Shown here piece after piece: positions 35,611 through 44,524 of a stretch of 64,000 bases of DNA. Position 1 is the first letter of the stretch. Every line of letters begins with the position of its first letter. Made by a program: the position numbers and the translations under genes. The stretch is from an uncultured Lachnospiraceae bacterium (lineage in GTDB: Bacteria > Bacillota > Clostridia > Lachnospirales > Lachnospiraceae), in assembly GCA_949743325.1 (NCBI GenBank), contig CATJTQ010000158.1, positions 1 to 64,000 on the forward strand. Reading direction: 5' to 3'. Under the pieces are notes generated by a model. It saw nothing but the letters and a program-made list of their open reading frames with translations, was not told the origin of the DNA and made no database searches.

Positions 35611-35982
35611 ATGACATTATTTAATATTGGCAAGAAAAAGGACGAGGAAAAGAAAATGCCTGCTTGCAGCTGTAACTGTTCAACAAGTAAGACAGAAGAA
35701 GTTACAAATGAATGTTGTTTTGAAGCAAAGGACGGAATTTACTGTATCAAAGTGTTAGGTGCGGGCTGCAAATCCTGTCACGAACAGTTTGAGAACACTA
35801 AACAGGCAGTAAAGGATATGAGCCTTTCTGTAGAGGTTGAATACATTACTGATATGCAGAAGATAATGGAATATGGCGTTATGAGTATGCCTGCCATTGT
35901 TGTCAATGAAAAGGTTTTAGTTATGGGTAAGGTTTTAAAAACTAATGATGTAATTACTTTGCTTCATAAATCAGGTTTTTAG
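35611..35982 (+). CDS. Thioredoxin-like small redox protein
   Basis: A 123-residue protein. A cysteine-rich N-terminal tail (MPACSCNCSTSKTEEVTNEC) precedes a thioredoxin fold of the TM0996/redox-active disulfide type, with the active pair in LGAGCKSCHEQF and the cis-proline region YGVMSMPAIVVNEK. It lies three bases before arsC in the same operon. It may regenerate ArsC or move arsenite or metal to the permease; both are inferences. AGGAGG precedes the ATG. Confidence 0.82.
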   Translation: MTLFNIGKKKDEEKKMPACSCNCSTSKTEEVTNECCFEAKDGIYCIKVLGAGCKSCHEQFENTKQAVKDMSLSVEVEYITDMQKIMEYGVMSMPAIVVNEKVLVMGKVLKTNDVITLLHKSGF

Positions 35983-35984
35983 CT

Positions 35985-36365
35985 ATGGATAAGAAAAAAG
36001 TAGCCTTTATTTGTGTTCATAATTCATGCCGCAGTCAGATTGCAGAAGCACTTGGAAAGCATTTGGCAGGAGATAGATTTGATTTCTATTCCGCAGGGTC
36101 GGAAACAAAACCACAAATCAATCAAGATGCTGTACGTATTATGAAACAGCTTTATGGGATAGATATGGTACAAAGCCAATATAGCAAAACGATTGATAAA
36201 ATCCCTACGCCAGATATTGTAATTTCAATGGGGTGCGATGTAGGATGTCCAGTTGTTGGCAGAACCTTTGATGAAGATTGGGGGCTTGCTGACCCTACAG
36301 GAAAAAGTGATGAATGCTTTGTGCAGATTATTGAGGAAATTGCCAGAAGAATTATGGAATTGTAA
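35985..36365 (+). CDS. arsC: Arsenate reductase, LMW phosphatase (thioredoxin-coupled) type
   Basis: A 126-residue enzyme that reduces arsenate to arsenite. The P-loop is C10-VHNSC15-RS; a second cysteine pair lies in MGCDVGCPVV, matching the Cys82/Cys89 relay of the pI258 ArsC group, and the acid is in WGLADPTGK. This type needs thioredoxin, and a thioredoxin-like gene directly precedes it. Start ATG 35985 follows the preceding stop closely. Confidence 0.92.
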   Translation: MDKKKVAFICVHNSCRSQIAEALGKHLAGDRFDFYSAGSETKPQINQDAVRIMKQLYGIDMVQSQYSKTIDKIPTPDIVISMGCDVGCPVVGRTFDEDWGLADPTGKSDECFVQIIEEIARRIMEL

Positions 36366-36580
36366 TAGTTGGGCAGTAATGATAATTAAATTGGGGAAAT
36401 AAATATGGAAACTACAAAAAGGATAATCTGCCTTTTTTGTGGTAGAGAAAACATATTAAAATCAGAAAAGATAAGGATAATTCCAATCAGATAATGGTTT
36501 GAAAGGGCATATAAAGTTCATCAGTTGGGATTGATTTTCTTAGCAAAATTGCTGACAATGAGAAAAAAAGATTTTTCAGA

Positions 36581-36598
36581 AGGGTACAAAAGTACCCT
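36581..36598 (-). terminator. Terminator-like hairpin after the PH-like gene
   Basis: AGGGTAC, a four-base loop, and GTACCCT form a perfect stem. On the minus strand it follows the stop at 36602 and is followed some ten bases later by a run of T. It probably ends the minus-strand transcript. Confidence 0.5.
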
Positions 36599-36601
36599 AA
36601 T

Positions 36602-37108
36602 CTACAATGGCCTTGCATAAAATTGAGAACCTATTAAATTATGTAATAATTCATGGGCTTCAGTTAAACTGTAAATTTCTAAAATAAAATTTAATTTTTC
36701 TCCTGATTTTGTTCTTATTATTATATAGGGCAGCAATCCCCTGAGTCTCAGTGACACACCTCTTATATTGTCTATTGGTATATCCTTTCTTTTTTTTAAT
36801 ATTCCCAATCCTGTGTACCCTTCTATATGTGATTCGTAAATTTTAAGGAATACTCTTCTTCCAGAAAAGAATAAAGTAAAATTGAAAACACTTATAAATA
36901 AAAAAATGCAGCATATTTCAATATAAATTATTGTATTAAAATTATTATCATTAGAAAGAACTGTGCTATATAAAATACCTGAAATTGACAATAAAAAGAA
37001 TATAGCTGCAAATGAAATAAAGATAATCTGTGTTCTGGATGGTATCCCTTTACTTACAAACAGAAGTTTTTCAGAGCTGTGAATAGTTGTTTTGTTATAA
37101 ATTGACAT
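36602..37108 (-). CDS. Membrane protein with a bacterial PH-like domain
   Basis: A 168-residue protein. Two hydrophobic helices (about 30-50 and 60-85; IIFISFAAIFFLLSISG and IIYIEICCIFLFISVFNF) precede a C-terminal beta-rich segment, with YESHIEGYTGLGILKKRKDI and IIIRTKSGEKLNFILEIYS typical of bPH2/YdbT-like domains. ATG 37108 has GAGGAGAGAG upstream; the longer frame to 37162 lacks a site. The function is unknown. It lies beside a repeat-rich intergenic segment and a recombinase gene. Confidence 0.6.
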   Translation of the reverse strand: MSIYNKTTIHSSEKLLFVSKGIPSRTQIIFISFAAIFFLLSISGILYSTVLSNDNNFNTIIYIEICCIFLFISVFNFTLFFSGRRVFLKIYESHIEGYTGLGILKKRKDIPIDNIRGVSLRLRGLLPYIIIRTKSGEKLNFILEIYSLTEAHELLHNLIGSQFYARPL

Positions 37109-37154
37109 TTGTTCTCTCTCCTCGTATAAAATAATAGTTAACGTTTTTTTAGAA

Positions 37155-37224
37155 TACCCCAAAAGGTATACCGTAACCCATGCCCTTGCGGGGCGGGGAA
37201 ACAGCTAAGCTGGTTCACAAGGTA
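37155..37224 (-). repeat. Dispersed three-hairpin repeat, copy A
   Basis: Read on the minus strand, these 70 bases align without gaps to 40581-40650 at 55 of 70 positions. Three small hairpins are kept in both: an arm pair around CAGC/GCTG, a CCCC/GGGG-type pair, and a TACC/GGTA-type pair. The element is GC-rich in an AT-rich intergenic region and holds no open frame. Confidence 0.7.
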
Positions 37225-37456
37225 GACTTTTTGAAACAGATATATTATAATGTTATTTATTCATAAGATTAGGCAGATATGATGATATATTTATAAGGAT
37301 TGTATAGATATTAGAAAATAAAAAGATGTTTGTACAGTATTATAAAAACTGAATATTAACATATTACATTATCATTAAGAGCCTGATGAATTATAAAAAA
37401 TAAGCATATTGATATGTAGGTGGATAACAGCAAAGTCATTGTTTCGTAAAGTCTAC
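37222..37456. repeat. Inverted-repeat pair next to the serine recombinase gene
   Basis: GTAGACTTTTTGAAACA (37222-37238) and the complement of 37440-37456 (GTAGACTTTACGAAACA) match at 15 of 17 bases in opposite orientation. They enclose about 200 bases of AT-rich DNA without an open frame. The right copy reaches the stop codon of the recombinase gene. They may be recombination sites of a small invertible segment, but the two mismatches are central, where inversion partners normally agree. Confidence 0.45.
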
Positions 37457-38064
37457 TATTTGTTACAATTTCTTAATTGTTCGCAGCATCTTCTGTAAAA
37501 TGTTGAGTGGCTCATATTTAATATGTCAGCTGCTTTTCGCGTCGATATTTCTCCTTGCTGCCACATATTAAAATATTTTGTAAAGTTATCAGGAACTTCT
37601 AATTTTCGGCAGCCAAATTTAACACCATTTGCTTTTGCTGCAGCTATACCTTCTGCTTGGCGCTGTTTAATAAATGAGCGTTCTGTCTCTGCAACATATG
37701 CCAGTATTTGCAGTACCAGATCTGAGATGAAAATTCCAGTTAAGTCTTCATGCATAGTATCAGTATTTAGCAGCGGCATGTCAATTACTTTGATATCTGC
37801 TCCAAGCTTTCGTGTTATTATTTTCCACTGTTCCAGTATTTCGTTATAGTTTCTTCCAAGTCTGTCAATACTTTTAATAAAAAGAATGTCGCCATGCTTT
37901 AATTTTTTCATAAGTTTTTTATATTGTGGACGAACAAAGTTTTTTCCTGAGATTTTGTCAATATAGATATTTTCGTTGGCAATATCATAATCTTGTATTG
38001 CGGCCAATTGCCGTTCAGGGTTTTGCTCTTTTGTTGAAACGCGTATATAGGCATATTTGTTCAT
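37456..38064 (-). CDS. Small serine recombinase (resolvase/invertase family)
   Basis: A 202-residue site-specific recombinase. The catalytic serine lies in YAYIRVSTKEQNPERQ, and further motifs are LKHGDILFIKSIDRLGRN and ETERSFIKQRQAEGIAAAKA. The C-terminal helix-turn-helix is STRKAADILNMSHSTFYRRC. The length matches Hin/Gin invertases and Tn3 resolvases, not the large phage integrases. AGGAGACAAATTAAA precedes the ATG. No transposase is nearby; candidate target repeats lie just downstream. Confidence 0.9.
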   Translation of the reverse strand: MNKYAYIRVSTKEQNPERQLAAIQDYDIANENIYIDKISGKNFVRPQYKKLMKKLKHGDILFIKSIDRLGRNYNEILEQWKIITRKLGADIKVIDMPLLNTDTMHEDLTGIFISDLVLQILAYVAETERSFIKQRQAEGIAAAKANGVKFGCRKLEVPDNFTKYFNMWQQGEISTRKAADILNMSHSTFYRRCCEQLRNCNK

Positions 38065-38342
38065 TTTAATTTGTCTCCTTATTATTTTATAATCATCAAG
38101 GGATTGTAAAACTTAAAAAATATAACTAATTATTAGTTTTGCAGTATTCCAATGTATTTATAATAAAAATAACATTAATTGTCTTGTATCTTTTTCAGTA
38201 TTGTATTAGAATAAATAATTAGGGATATATAATAATTCATACCTATTGGGTGTGAAGATAACAGTTTATTTTTAGTGTTAATATAAAATATATCTGTTAT
38301 ATACATAGAATTTAATATATTTACTTATAGGAGGAATGATAT

Positions 38343-39257
38343 ATGAAAACAATTGCTGACGGCGTGTGGCCGGTAATGATTACACCTTATACAGAAGATA
38401 ATAAAATTGACTATGATGCGGTGCTTGGTATTATTGAGTGGTATGATAAACAAGGGGTTGACGGTATTTTTGCAGTATGCCAGTCAAGTGAAATGTTTTT
38501 CCTTGATAAAAACGAAAGGCTTGAGCTTGCAAAATTTGTAGTTGAGAATACTCCTAAACATATTGGCGTTATTGCTTCAGGTCATGTTGCCAAAGAAAGG
38601 GAAGATCAGATTGAAGAAGCAAAAGCTATAATTGATGCAGGTGTGGATTCTTATGTGTTTATATCTAATCAATTTGCAAAACCTGATGAGAGTGAAGATA
38701 CGGCAAAGAAAAATATAGAATATATGATTGACAATATACCATGTGACAGTTTTGGAATTTATGAATGTCCGTATCCATATAAAAGACTTGTCTCTCCTGA
38801 TACATTAAAATGGTGTGCAGAAACAGGCAAATTTGCATTTCTAAAGGATACATGCTGTGATCTTGAAGGTCTGCAGGCAAAAGTTGATGCAGTAAAGGGA
38901 ACGCAGCTTAAGATATTCAACGCAAACAGTGCCACGCTTCTTGAAAGTTTGAAGATGGGATGTTCAGGATTTAGTGGAGTTATGGCAAATTTCCATGCTG
39001 ATATGTATGTATGGCTTTGCAAAAACTTTAAAGATCAGTCTCAAAAGGCAGAACTTATGCAGGCATTTTTAGGATTTGCTTCAGTTATTGAATGTCAGGT
39101 TTATCCTGTAAATGCAAAATATCATATGAATCTTGAAGGAGTTCCGATGACACTTAATTGCCGCAACAAGGATAAAAATGATTTGACAGGCAGCAGGAAG
39201 CTGGAAGTAGAGCAGTTACATAAATTATATCATTATTTAAGGAAAGAATTCTTTTAG
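38343..39257 (+). CDS. DapA/NanA-family aldolase (dihydrodipicolinate synthase-like)
   Basis: A 304-residue class I aldolase with a TIM barrel. The Schiff-base lysine is K168 in FAFLKDTCCD and the partner tyrosine is in GIYECPYPYK; the substrate loop ends in CQSSEMFFL. The usual GGTTGE of DapA is replaced by CQSSEM, so it is probably not dihydrodipicolinate synthase; another 2-oxo acid is likely the product. It lies 13 bases before deoB and may share its transcript. GGAGG precedes the ATG. Confidence 0.85.
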   Translation: MKTIADGVWPVMITPYTEDNKIDYDAVLGIIEWYDKQGVDGIFAVCQSSEMFFLDKNERLELAKFVVENTPKHIGVIASGHVAKEREDQIEEAKAIIDAGVDSYVFISNQFAKPDESEDTAKKNIEYMIDNIPCDSFGIYECPYPYKRLVSPDTLKWCAETGKFAFLKDTCCDLEGLQAKVDAVKGTQLKIFNANSATLLESLKMGCSGFSGVMANFHADMYVWLCKNFKDQSQKAELMQAFLGFASVIECQVYPVNAKYHMNLEGVPMTLNCRNKDKNDLTGSRKLEVEQLHKLYHYLRKEFF

Positions 39258-39270
39258 CCGTGGAGGTTTT

Positions 39271-40428
39271 ATGAAAAGAGTATTTTTAATTGTTCTTGAC
39301 AGCGTTGGTATTGGAGAAATGCCGGATGCTGCTGATTTTGGAGACGAGGGAAGCAACACTCTATTAGCGGCATCAAAAAGTAAGTATTTCAGTATGCCGA
39401 ATATGGCAGAATTAGGGTTATTTAATATTGACGGTAATGATTGGGGACCTTGTACATCTGATCCGAGAGGTGCAGTTGCTAGAATGACAGAAGTTTCAGC
39501 AGGAAAAGATACGACGATAGGTCATTGGGAAATTGCCGGAGTGATATCAAAACATCCATTACCTGTTTATCCGCAAGGTTTTCCAAAAGAAATTCTTGAT
39601 AAATTCAGTGAGCTTACCGGCAGAGGAGTTTTATGCAACAAACCGTATTCAGGTACAAAAGTAATAGAAGATTATGGAGAAGAACATATTAAATCAGGAG
39701 ATTTAATTGTGTATACATCTGCGGACAGTGTATTTCAGATCGCTGCACATGAGGATATTGTTCCTGTGGAAAAATTATATGAATACTGTCATAAAGCGCG
39801 CGTGATACTTACTGGAGATCATGGTGTAGGAAGAGTAATAGCAAGACCATTTACAGGCAGCAAAGGGAATTTTGTGAGAACATCAAACCGACACGATTTT
39901 TCACTTGAACCTCCTCGTAAAACAATGCTTAATTATTTACAAAATGCGGGGTTAGATGTTATTGCTGTTGGTAAAATAAATGATATATTTGCTTCAAGCG
40001 GTATTACTGAAATGGTACGCACAAAAAATAATGAGGATGGAATTGACCGTACTCTTGAATATATGAATAAAGATTTTCAAGGCCTCTGTTTTACAAACTT
40101 AGTTGACTATGATATGCTTTACGGACATAGAAATGATGTGGACGGATATGCTAAAGCTTTGACATATTTTGATAAAAGACTTCCGGAGTTGCTAAGCAAG
40201 CTTCGGAAAGACGATATATTGATGATAACGGCAGATCACGGATGTGACCCGTCAACACCGTCTACAGACCATTCAAGAGAGTATACACCGTTGATAATAT
40301 ATGGTAAGCCGGTTAAAAAATTAGGTTCTATGGGAACAAGAAAAAGTTTTTCAGATATAGCTGCCACAATATTAACTTATTTGGGCATAGACGGGAAAGT
40401 GGATGGGAATTTCTTAGATGTTTTATAA
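39271..40428 (+). CDS. deoB: Phosphopentomutase
   Basis: A 385-residue alkaline phosphatase-superfamily enzyme that interconverts ribose 1- and 5-phosphates and the deoxyribose forms in nucleoside salvage. Metal and catalytic motifs are LIVLDSVGIGEMPDA, the phospho-threonine region GKDTTIGHWE, and ADHGCDPSTPSTDHSRE. GTGGAGG precedes the ATG. A role with the upstream aldolase is not evident. Confidence 0.95.
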   Translation: MKRVFLIVLDSVGIGEMPDAADFGDEGSNTLLAASKSKYFSMPNMAELGLFNIDGNDWGPCTSDPRGAVARMTEVSAGKDTTIGHWEIAGVISKHPLPVYPQGFPKEILDKFSELTGRGVLCNKPYSGTKVIEDYGEEHIKSGDLIVYTSADSVFQIAAHEDIVPVEKLYEYCHKARVILTGDHGVGRVIARPFTGSKGNFVRTSNRHDFSLEPPRKTMLNYLQNAGLDVIAVGKINDIFASSGITEMVRTKNNEDGIDRTLEYMNKDFQGLCFTNLVDYDMLYGHRNDVDGYAKALTYFDKRLPELLSKLRKDDILMITADHGCDPSTPSTDHSREYTPLIIYGKPVKKLGSMGTRKSFSDIAATILTYLGIDGKVDGNFLDVL

Positions 40429-40795
40429 ATTTGCATTGTGATACGTCAAACAATTGTATAATATAAACTTTGGGTATTTGAAATGTATATAAAAAGCTGC
40501 CGAACAATGATTTAATACTATAGATGGCTGTTATCAATAAAGTTACAGCTTATACTAAGGTAAATAGTCATTATTCGGCATACCTTGTGAAACAGCGAAG
40601 CTGTTTGCCCGCCCCGAAGGGGAATGAATTACGGAATGCCCTTGGGCATACCTTGTGAAACAGCGAAATTGTTTCTTGTTTTAGTTCGTCTAATGTCATT
40701 TTGATTGGTTTAAGTACAGATAAAAATTTATATTAATAGTTGAAAAAATAGTCAATATATGTTATCTTTTAATACATAATAGAAAATTTATAAAA
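40429..40795. repeat. Intergenic segment with three-hairpin repeat, copy B
   Basis: Bases 40581-40650 are the second copy of the dispersed repeat. It shows AACAGC-gaa-GCTGTT, CCCC-gaa-GGGG and TGCCC-tt-GGGCA in a row. A partial direct copy of its first 26 bases follows at 40649-40674 with 24 matches. The rest is AT-rich and has no gene. Confidence 0.7.
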
Positions 40796-40832
40796 AACCG
40801 CTTGGCTTTTAATATCAGGGCGGTTATTTTTA
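40796..40832 (+). terminator. Terminator-like hairpin upstream of prfC
   Basis: AACCGC (40796-40801) pairs with GCGGTT (40820-40825), followed by ATTTTTA. It could end the deoB transcript or attenuate one starting in the gap. Confidence 0.55.
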
Positions 40833-40913
40833 TGTTTTTACTTCAGGTAGTCAATAACTCAGCTGCAAGCAACGGGGCATGTAATTTGATGCGCCCAAAG
40901 GGCGGAGTATTGA

Positions 40914-40973
40914 CCCTCGCGGCATTCGTCAACTGTCCGTGCAAGCACGTTCGCTTGACTCATTGCTCGCGGG
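40914..40973. repeat. GC-rich nested palindrome before prfC
   Basis: Three stems are nested: CCC..GCG with CGCGGG at the ends, GTCAA (40928-40932) with TTGAC (40955-40959), and a perfect inner hairpin CGTGC-AA-GCACG (40938-40949). Composition differs sharply from the flanking AT-rich DNA. It ends 28 bases before the prfC ATG, so it would be part of the leader if transcribed. Confidence 0.55.
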
Positions 40974-41001
40974 AATAAAACAGGAATATTAGGAGGAAAT
41001 T

Positions 41002-42588
41002 ATGTTATATAATGAGGAGATAGAAAAGAGAAGAACTTTTGCAATTATATCCCATCCCGATGCAGGCAAGACAACTCTTACAGAGAAATTTCTGCTGTAC
41101 GGCGGTGCAATTAATCTTGCTGGTTCAGTAAAAGGTAAGGCGACAGCGCGTCACGCCGTATCAGACTGGATGGAAATTGAGAAAGAGAGAGGTATCTCCG
41201 TTACCAGTTCAGTTCTTCAATTTCATTATGGCGGATGCTGTATAAATATTCTTGATACACCTGGACATCAGGACTTTTCAGAGGACACATACCGTACTCT
41301 TATGGCTGCAGATTCAGCAGTTATGGTTATTGATGCTTCAAAAGGTGTAGAAGCGCAGACAAGAAAATTATTTAAAGTATGTGTTATGAGACATATTCCT
41401 ATATTTACATTTATAAATAAAATGGACAGAGATGCCAATGATACATTTGATTTGCTCGATGATATAGAGAAAGAGCTTGGGATTGCCACATGTCCGATAA
41501 ATTGGCCTATTGGTTCAGGTAAAAATTTTAAAGGCGTTTATAATCGTTCAAAAAAAGAAGTGTTGCTCTTTTCTGATACGGATAAGGGTACAAAAGAGGG
41601 AGAAATGAGGACTATTTCAATTGATGATGCACAACTGCCTGAAATAATCGGTGCAGATAATCTTGATCAGTTAAAAGATGAGATTGAACTTTTTGACGGA
41701 GCAGGCGCTGAGTTTGATATAGATTTAGTATCAAAGGGGGAATTATCACCTGTCTTTTTTGGTTCTGCACTTACAAATTTTGGAGTTGAACCGTTTTTAG
41801 AAGATTTTCTTGAGATGACAACACCTCCGCTTTCAAGAAAATCTGATATAGGAGAAATAGATCCGTTTTCACCTGATTTTTCTGCATTTGTCTTTAAAAT
41901 ACAGGCTAATATGAATAAGGCGCACCGCGACAGAGTTGCCTTTATGAGAATATGTTCAGGTAAGTTTGATGCTTCCAAAGAAGTATTTCATATGCAGGGA
42001 AATAAAAAGTTAAAATTATCACAGCCGCAGCAGCTTATGGCGCAGGAGAGAAAAGTTATTGATGAGGCTTACGCAGGAGATATAATAGGAGTATTTGATC
42101 CGGGGATTTTTTCTATTGGCGATACCGTTTGTTCTCCAAGTAAAAAATTTGCTTTTGAGGGAATACCTACATTTGCCCCAGAGCATTTTGCAAGAGTGCG
42201 TCAGGTTGATACGATGAAGAGAAAGCAGTTTATAAAAGGAATAGAACAGATTGCCCAAGAAGGCGCGATTCAGATATTTCAAGAGTACAATACTGGTATG
42301 GAGGAGATAATTGTTGGAGTAGTCGGTGTACTGCAGTTTGATGTGCTACAGTATCGTCTGAACAATGAGTACAATGTTGAAATTCATCTTGAGAGACTTC
42401 CATATGAACATATTAGGTGGATTGAAAATGAAGATGTTGATTTAGATAAACTGGTAGGTACTTCTGATATGAAAAAAATAAAAGATTTAAAAGATCGTCC
42501 ATTGCTGCTTTTTGTAAATGCGTGGAGTGTTGGAATGACGCTGGATAGAAATGAAGGTCTTATTCTTTCAGAGTTTGGCAGGTCATAA
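41002..42588 (+). CDS. prfC: Peptide chain release factor 3
   Basis: A 528-residue translational GTPase that recycles RF1 and RF2 after termination. G motifs: SHPDAGKTTLTEKFL (G1), DTPGHQDFSEDTYRTL (G3, the RF3 form) and NKMDRDANDTFDLLDDIE (G4 and RF3 signature). The C-terminal domain includes AEPHFARVRQVD-like PEHFARVRQVD and VLQFDVLQYRLNNEYNVE. AGGAGG precedes the ATG. recJ follows after one base. Confidence 0.96.
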   Translation: MLYNEEIEKRRTFAIISHPDAGKTTLTEKFLLYGGAINLAGSVKGKATARHAVSDWMEIEKERGISVTSSVLQFHYGGCCINILDTPGHQDFSEDTYRTLMAADSAVMVIDASKGVEAQTRKLFKVCVMRHIPIFTFINKMDRDANDTFDLLDDIEKELGIATCPINWPIGSGKNFKGVYNRSKKEVLLFSDTDKGTKEGEMRTISIDDAQLPEIIGADNLDQLKDEIELFDGAGAEFDIDLVSKGELSPVFFGSALTNFGVEPFLEDFLEMTTPPLSRKSDIGEIDPFSPDFSAFVFKIQANMNKAHRDRVAFMRICSGKFDASKEVFHMQGNKKLKLSQPQQLMAQERKVIDEAYAGDIIGVFDPGIFSIGDTVCSPSKKFAFEGIPTFAPEHFARVRQVDTMKRKQFIKGIEQIAQEGAIQIFQEYNTGMEEIIVGVVGVLQFDVLQYRLNNEYNVEIHLERLPYEHIRWIENEDVDLDKLVGTSDMKKIKDLKDRPLLLFVNAWSVGMTLDRNEGLILSEFGRS

Positions 42589-42589
42589 G

Positions 42590-44368
42590 ATGGATATGCA
42601 GATGAAAAAATGGATACTTCACACGAAGAAGGCGGATTTTAATAAAATAGCAGAAAAGTATTCAATAAGTCCAGTAATTGCCAGAATTATAAGGAATCGT
42701 GATATCGAAGGGGATAAGTCCATAAATAAATTTCTTAACGGAAATTTAGATGATTTGTACAGTCCATGGGCAATGAAAGATATGGACTGTGCGGTTAATA
42801 TAATATTAGAGAAAACAGAGTCAGGCAAAAAAATCCGCATAATTGGAGATTACGACATTGACGGAGTATGTGCGACATATATTTTGTACAAAGGTTTAAA
42901 ATCAGTCGGCGCCAATGTAGACTGGAATATTCCTGACCGCGTTAAGGATGGATATGGTCTGAATGAAAGACTTGTAATTGATGCCGAGAAAGACGGAGTT
43001 GATACAATAATAACTTGTGATAACGGAATAGCGGCAAAGTTAGAGATTGAGACGGCAAAAGATTATGGAATGACTGTTGTAGTGACCGACCATCATGATA
43101 TACCCTATGAAGAAACTGAGTTTGAAAAAAAATACGTCCTTCCTTTAGCAGATGCAGTTATAAATCCAAAGCAAAATGATTGTGCTTATCCGTTTAAGGG
43201 TATATGCGGCGCAGTAGTTGCGTGGAAACTTATAACCGCCATTTATGAAAGGAAAAATATTAAATCTGAGGCATTGCAATTTCTGGAGTTTGCGGCTATT
43301 GCCACAGTAGGCGATGTAATGGATTTAAAAGATGAAAATAGGATTATAGTTAAGGAAGGTCTAAAAGCGCTAAAAGATACCAGACATTTAGGACTGCGTG
43401 CATTAATTTCAGAAAATGAACTAGACGGAATTGAATTGATGGCTCATCATATAGGATTTAGACTTGGACCTTGTCTTAATGCATCAGGAAGGCTTGATAC
43501 TGCAAAGAGGGCAGTAGAATTATTTTTGGCTGAGACAAAAGAAGAGGCAGACAGGGCGGCGTGGGATTTAAAGGCATTTAATGAGAACCGTAAGGAGATG
43601 ACCGCTAATTGGACAAAAACAGCGTTTGAGCAAATAGAGAATTCTGATTTAAAATATAATAAAGTTTTGTTAGTGCTGCTTGACGGATGCCATGAGAGTA
43701 TAGCAGGTATAATTGCAGGCAGAATAAGAGAGCGGTATTACAAACCTGTGATTGTTTTTACAAATACAGAGGATGGGCTTAAGGCGTCTGGCAGATCAAT
43801 AGAAAGTTATAATATGTTTGAAGAATTGTCAAAATGCAGGGATTTATTTACTAAATTCGGCGGGCATCCAATGGCGGCCGGCATATCTATGCCGAAAGAT
43901 AATTTCAATATACTTGATAAAAAATTAAATGAGAACACTGTACTTACAGATGATGATTTAAGAGAAAAGATTTACATAGATGTTCCAATGCCGATAGATT
44001 TTGTAAGCGAACAGCTTATAGAGCAGTTAAGTTTAATTGAGCCGTTTGGAAAAGGCAATGAAAAGCCGGTGTTTGCTGAACAGCATTTAAGTATTCTTTC
44101 AATGAGGCGTATCGGTAAAAATAATAATATGCTTAAACTTAAAGTATCAAACGAAAGATGTGTTATAGATGCTTTAATGTTTAATGATGCTGACAGATTT
44201 CTTTTGTTTTTAGAAAATGAATATGGTAAAAAAGAGGTTGAAAATGCTTTTTTGGGGCATGAAAACTGTATAGATATTGCTTTTACATACTATCCGGGAA
44301 TAAATGAGTATTATAATGAAAAGAATCTGCAGATTACAGTTTTGGATTACTGCATAATAAAAAAGTAA
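42590..44368 (+). CDS. recJ: Single-stranded-DNA-specific exonuclease RecJ
   Basis: A 592-residue 5'-3' exonuclease for recombination and mismatch repair. The DHH domain shows IIGDYDIDGVCATYIL, TCDNGIAAKLEIE and VVTDHHDIPYE. The DHHA1 domain has KASGRSIESYNMFEEL and KFGGHPMAAGISMP, and an OB-like domain closes the protein. ATG 42590 directly follows the prfC stop with only a weak ribosome site, which suggests coupling. Confidence 0.93.
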   Translation: MDMQMKKWILHTKKADFNKIAEKYSISPVIARIIRNRDIEGDKSINKFLNGNLDDLYSPWAMKDMDCAVNIILEKTESGKKIRIIGDYDIDGVCATYILYKGLKSVGANVDWNIPDRVKDGYGLNERLVIDAEKDGVDTIITCDNGIAAKLEIETAKDYGMTVVVTDHHDIPYEETEFEKKYVLPLADAVINPKQNDCAYPFKGICGAVVAWKLITAIYERKNIKSEALQFLEFAAIATVGDVMDLKDENRIIVKEGLKALKDTRHLGLRALISENELDGIELMAHHIGFRLGPCLNASGRLDTAKRAVELFLAETKEEADRAAWDLKAFNENRKEMTANWTKTAFEQIENSDLKYNKVLLVLLDGCHESIAGIIAGRIRERYYKPVIVFTNTEDGLKASGRSIESYNMFEELSKCRDLFTKFGGHPMAAGISMPKDNFNILDKKLNENTVLTDDDLREKIYIDVPMPIDFVSEQLIEQLSLIEPFGKGNEKPVFAEQHLSILSMRRIGKNNNMLKLKVSNERCVIDALMFNDADRFLLFLENEYGKKEVENAFLGHENCIDIAFTYYPGINEYYNEKNLQITVLDYCIIKK

Positions 44369-44524
44369 AATATAAGCATTTTTACTTTAAAAATATCCCT
44401 TAAATTAGCTGAAATGAATTGCATTTTTAATTAAATGTCATTATAATGTATTTTAACCTTATCAGGAAAGTTTTTCGCATATTAAGTGGAAGATGTTTTT
44501 ACTTATTGAATGGAGGCAGGAAAA

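Noticed and set aside
36404..36493. 29-codon frame after arsC with a CxxC pair
   Set aside because: Too short, weak ribosome site and a weak hairpin in its first codons; more likely the end region of the ars transcript.
40429..41001. Riboswitch or other known structured RNA before prfC
   Set aside because: The hairpins are simple palindromes shared with another intergenic site or without any known riboswitch core.
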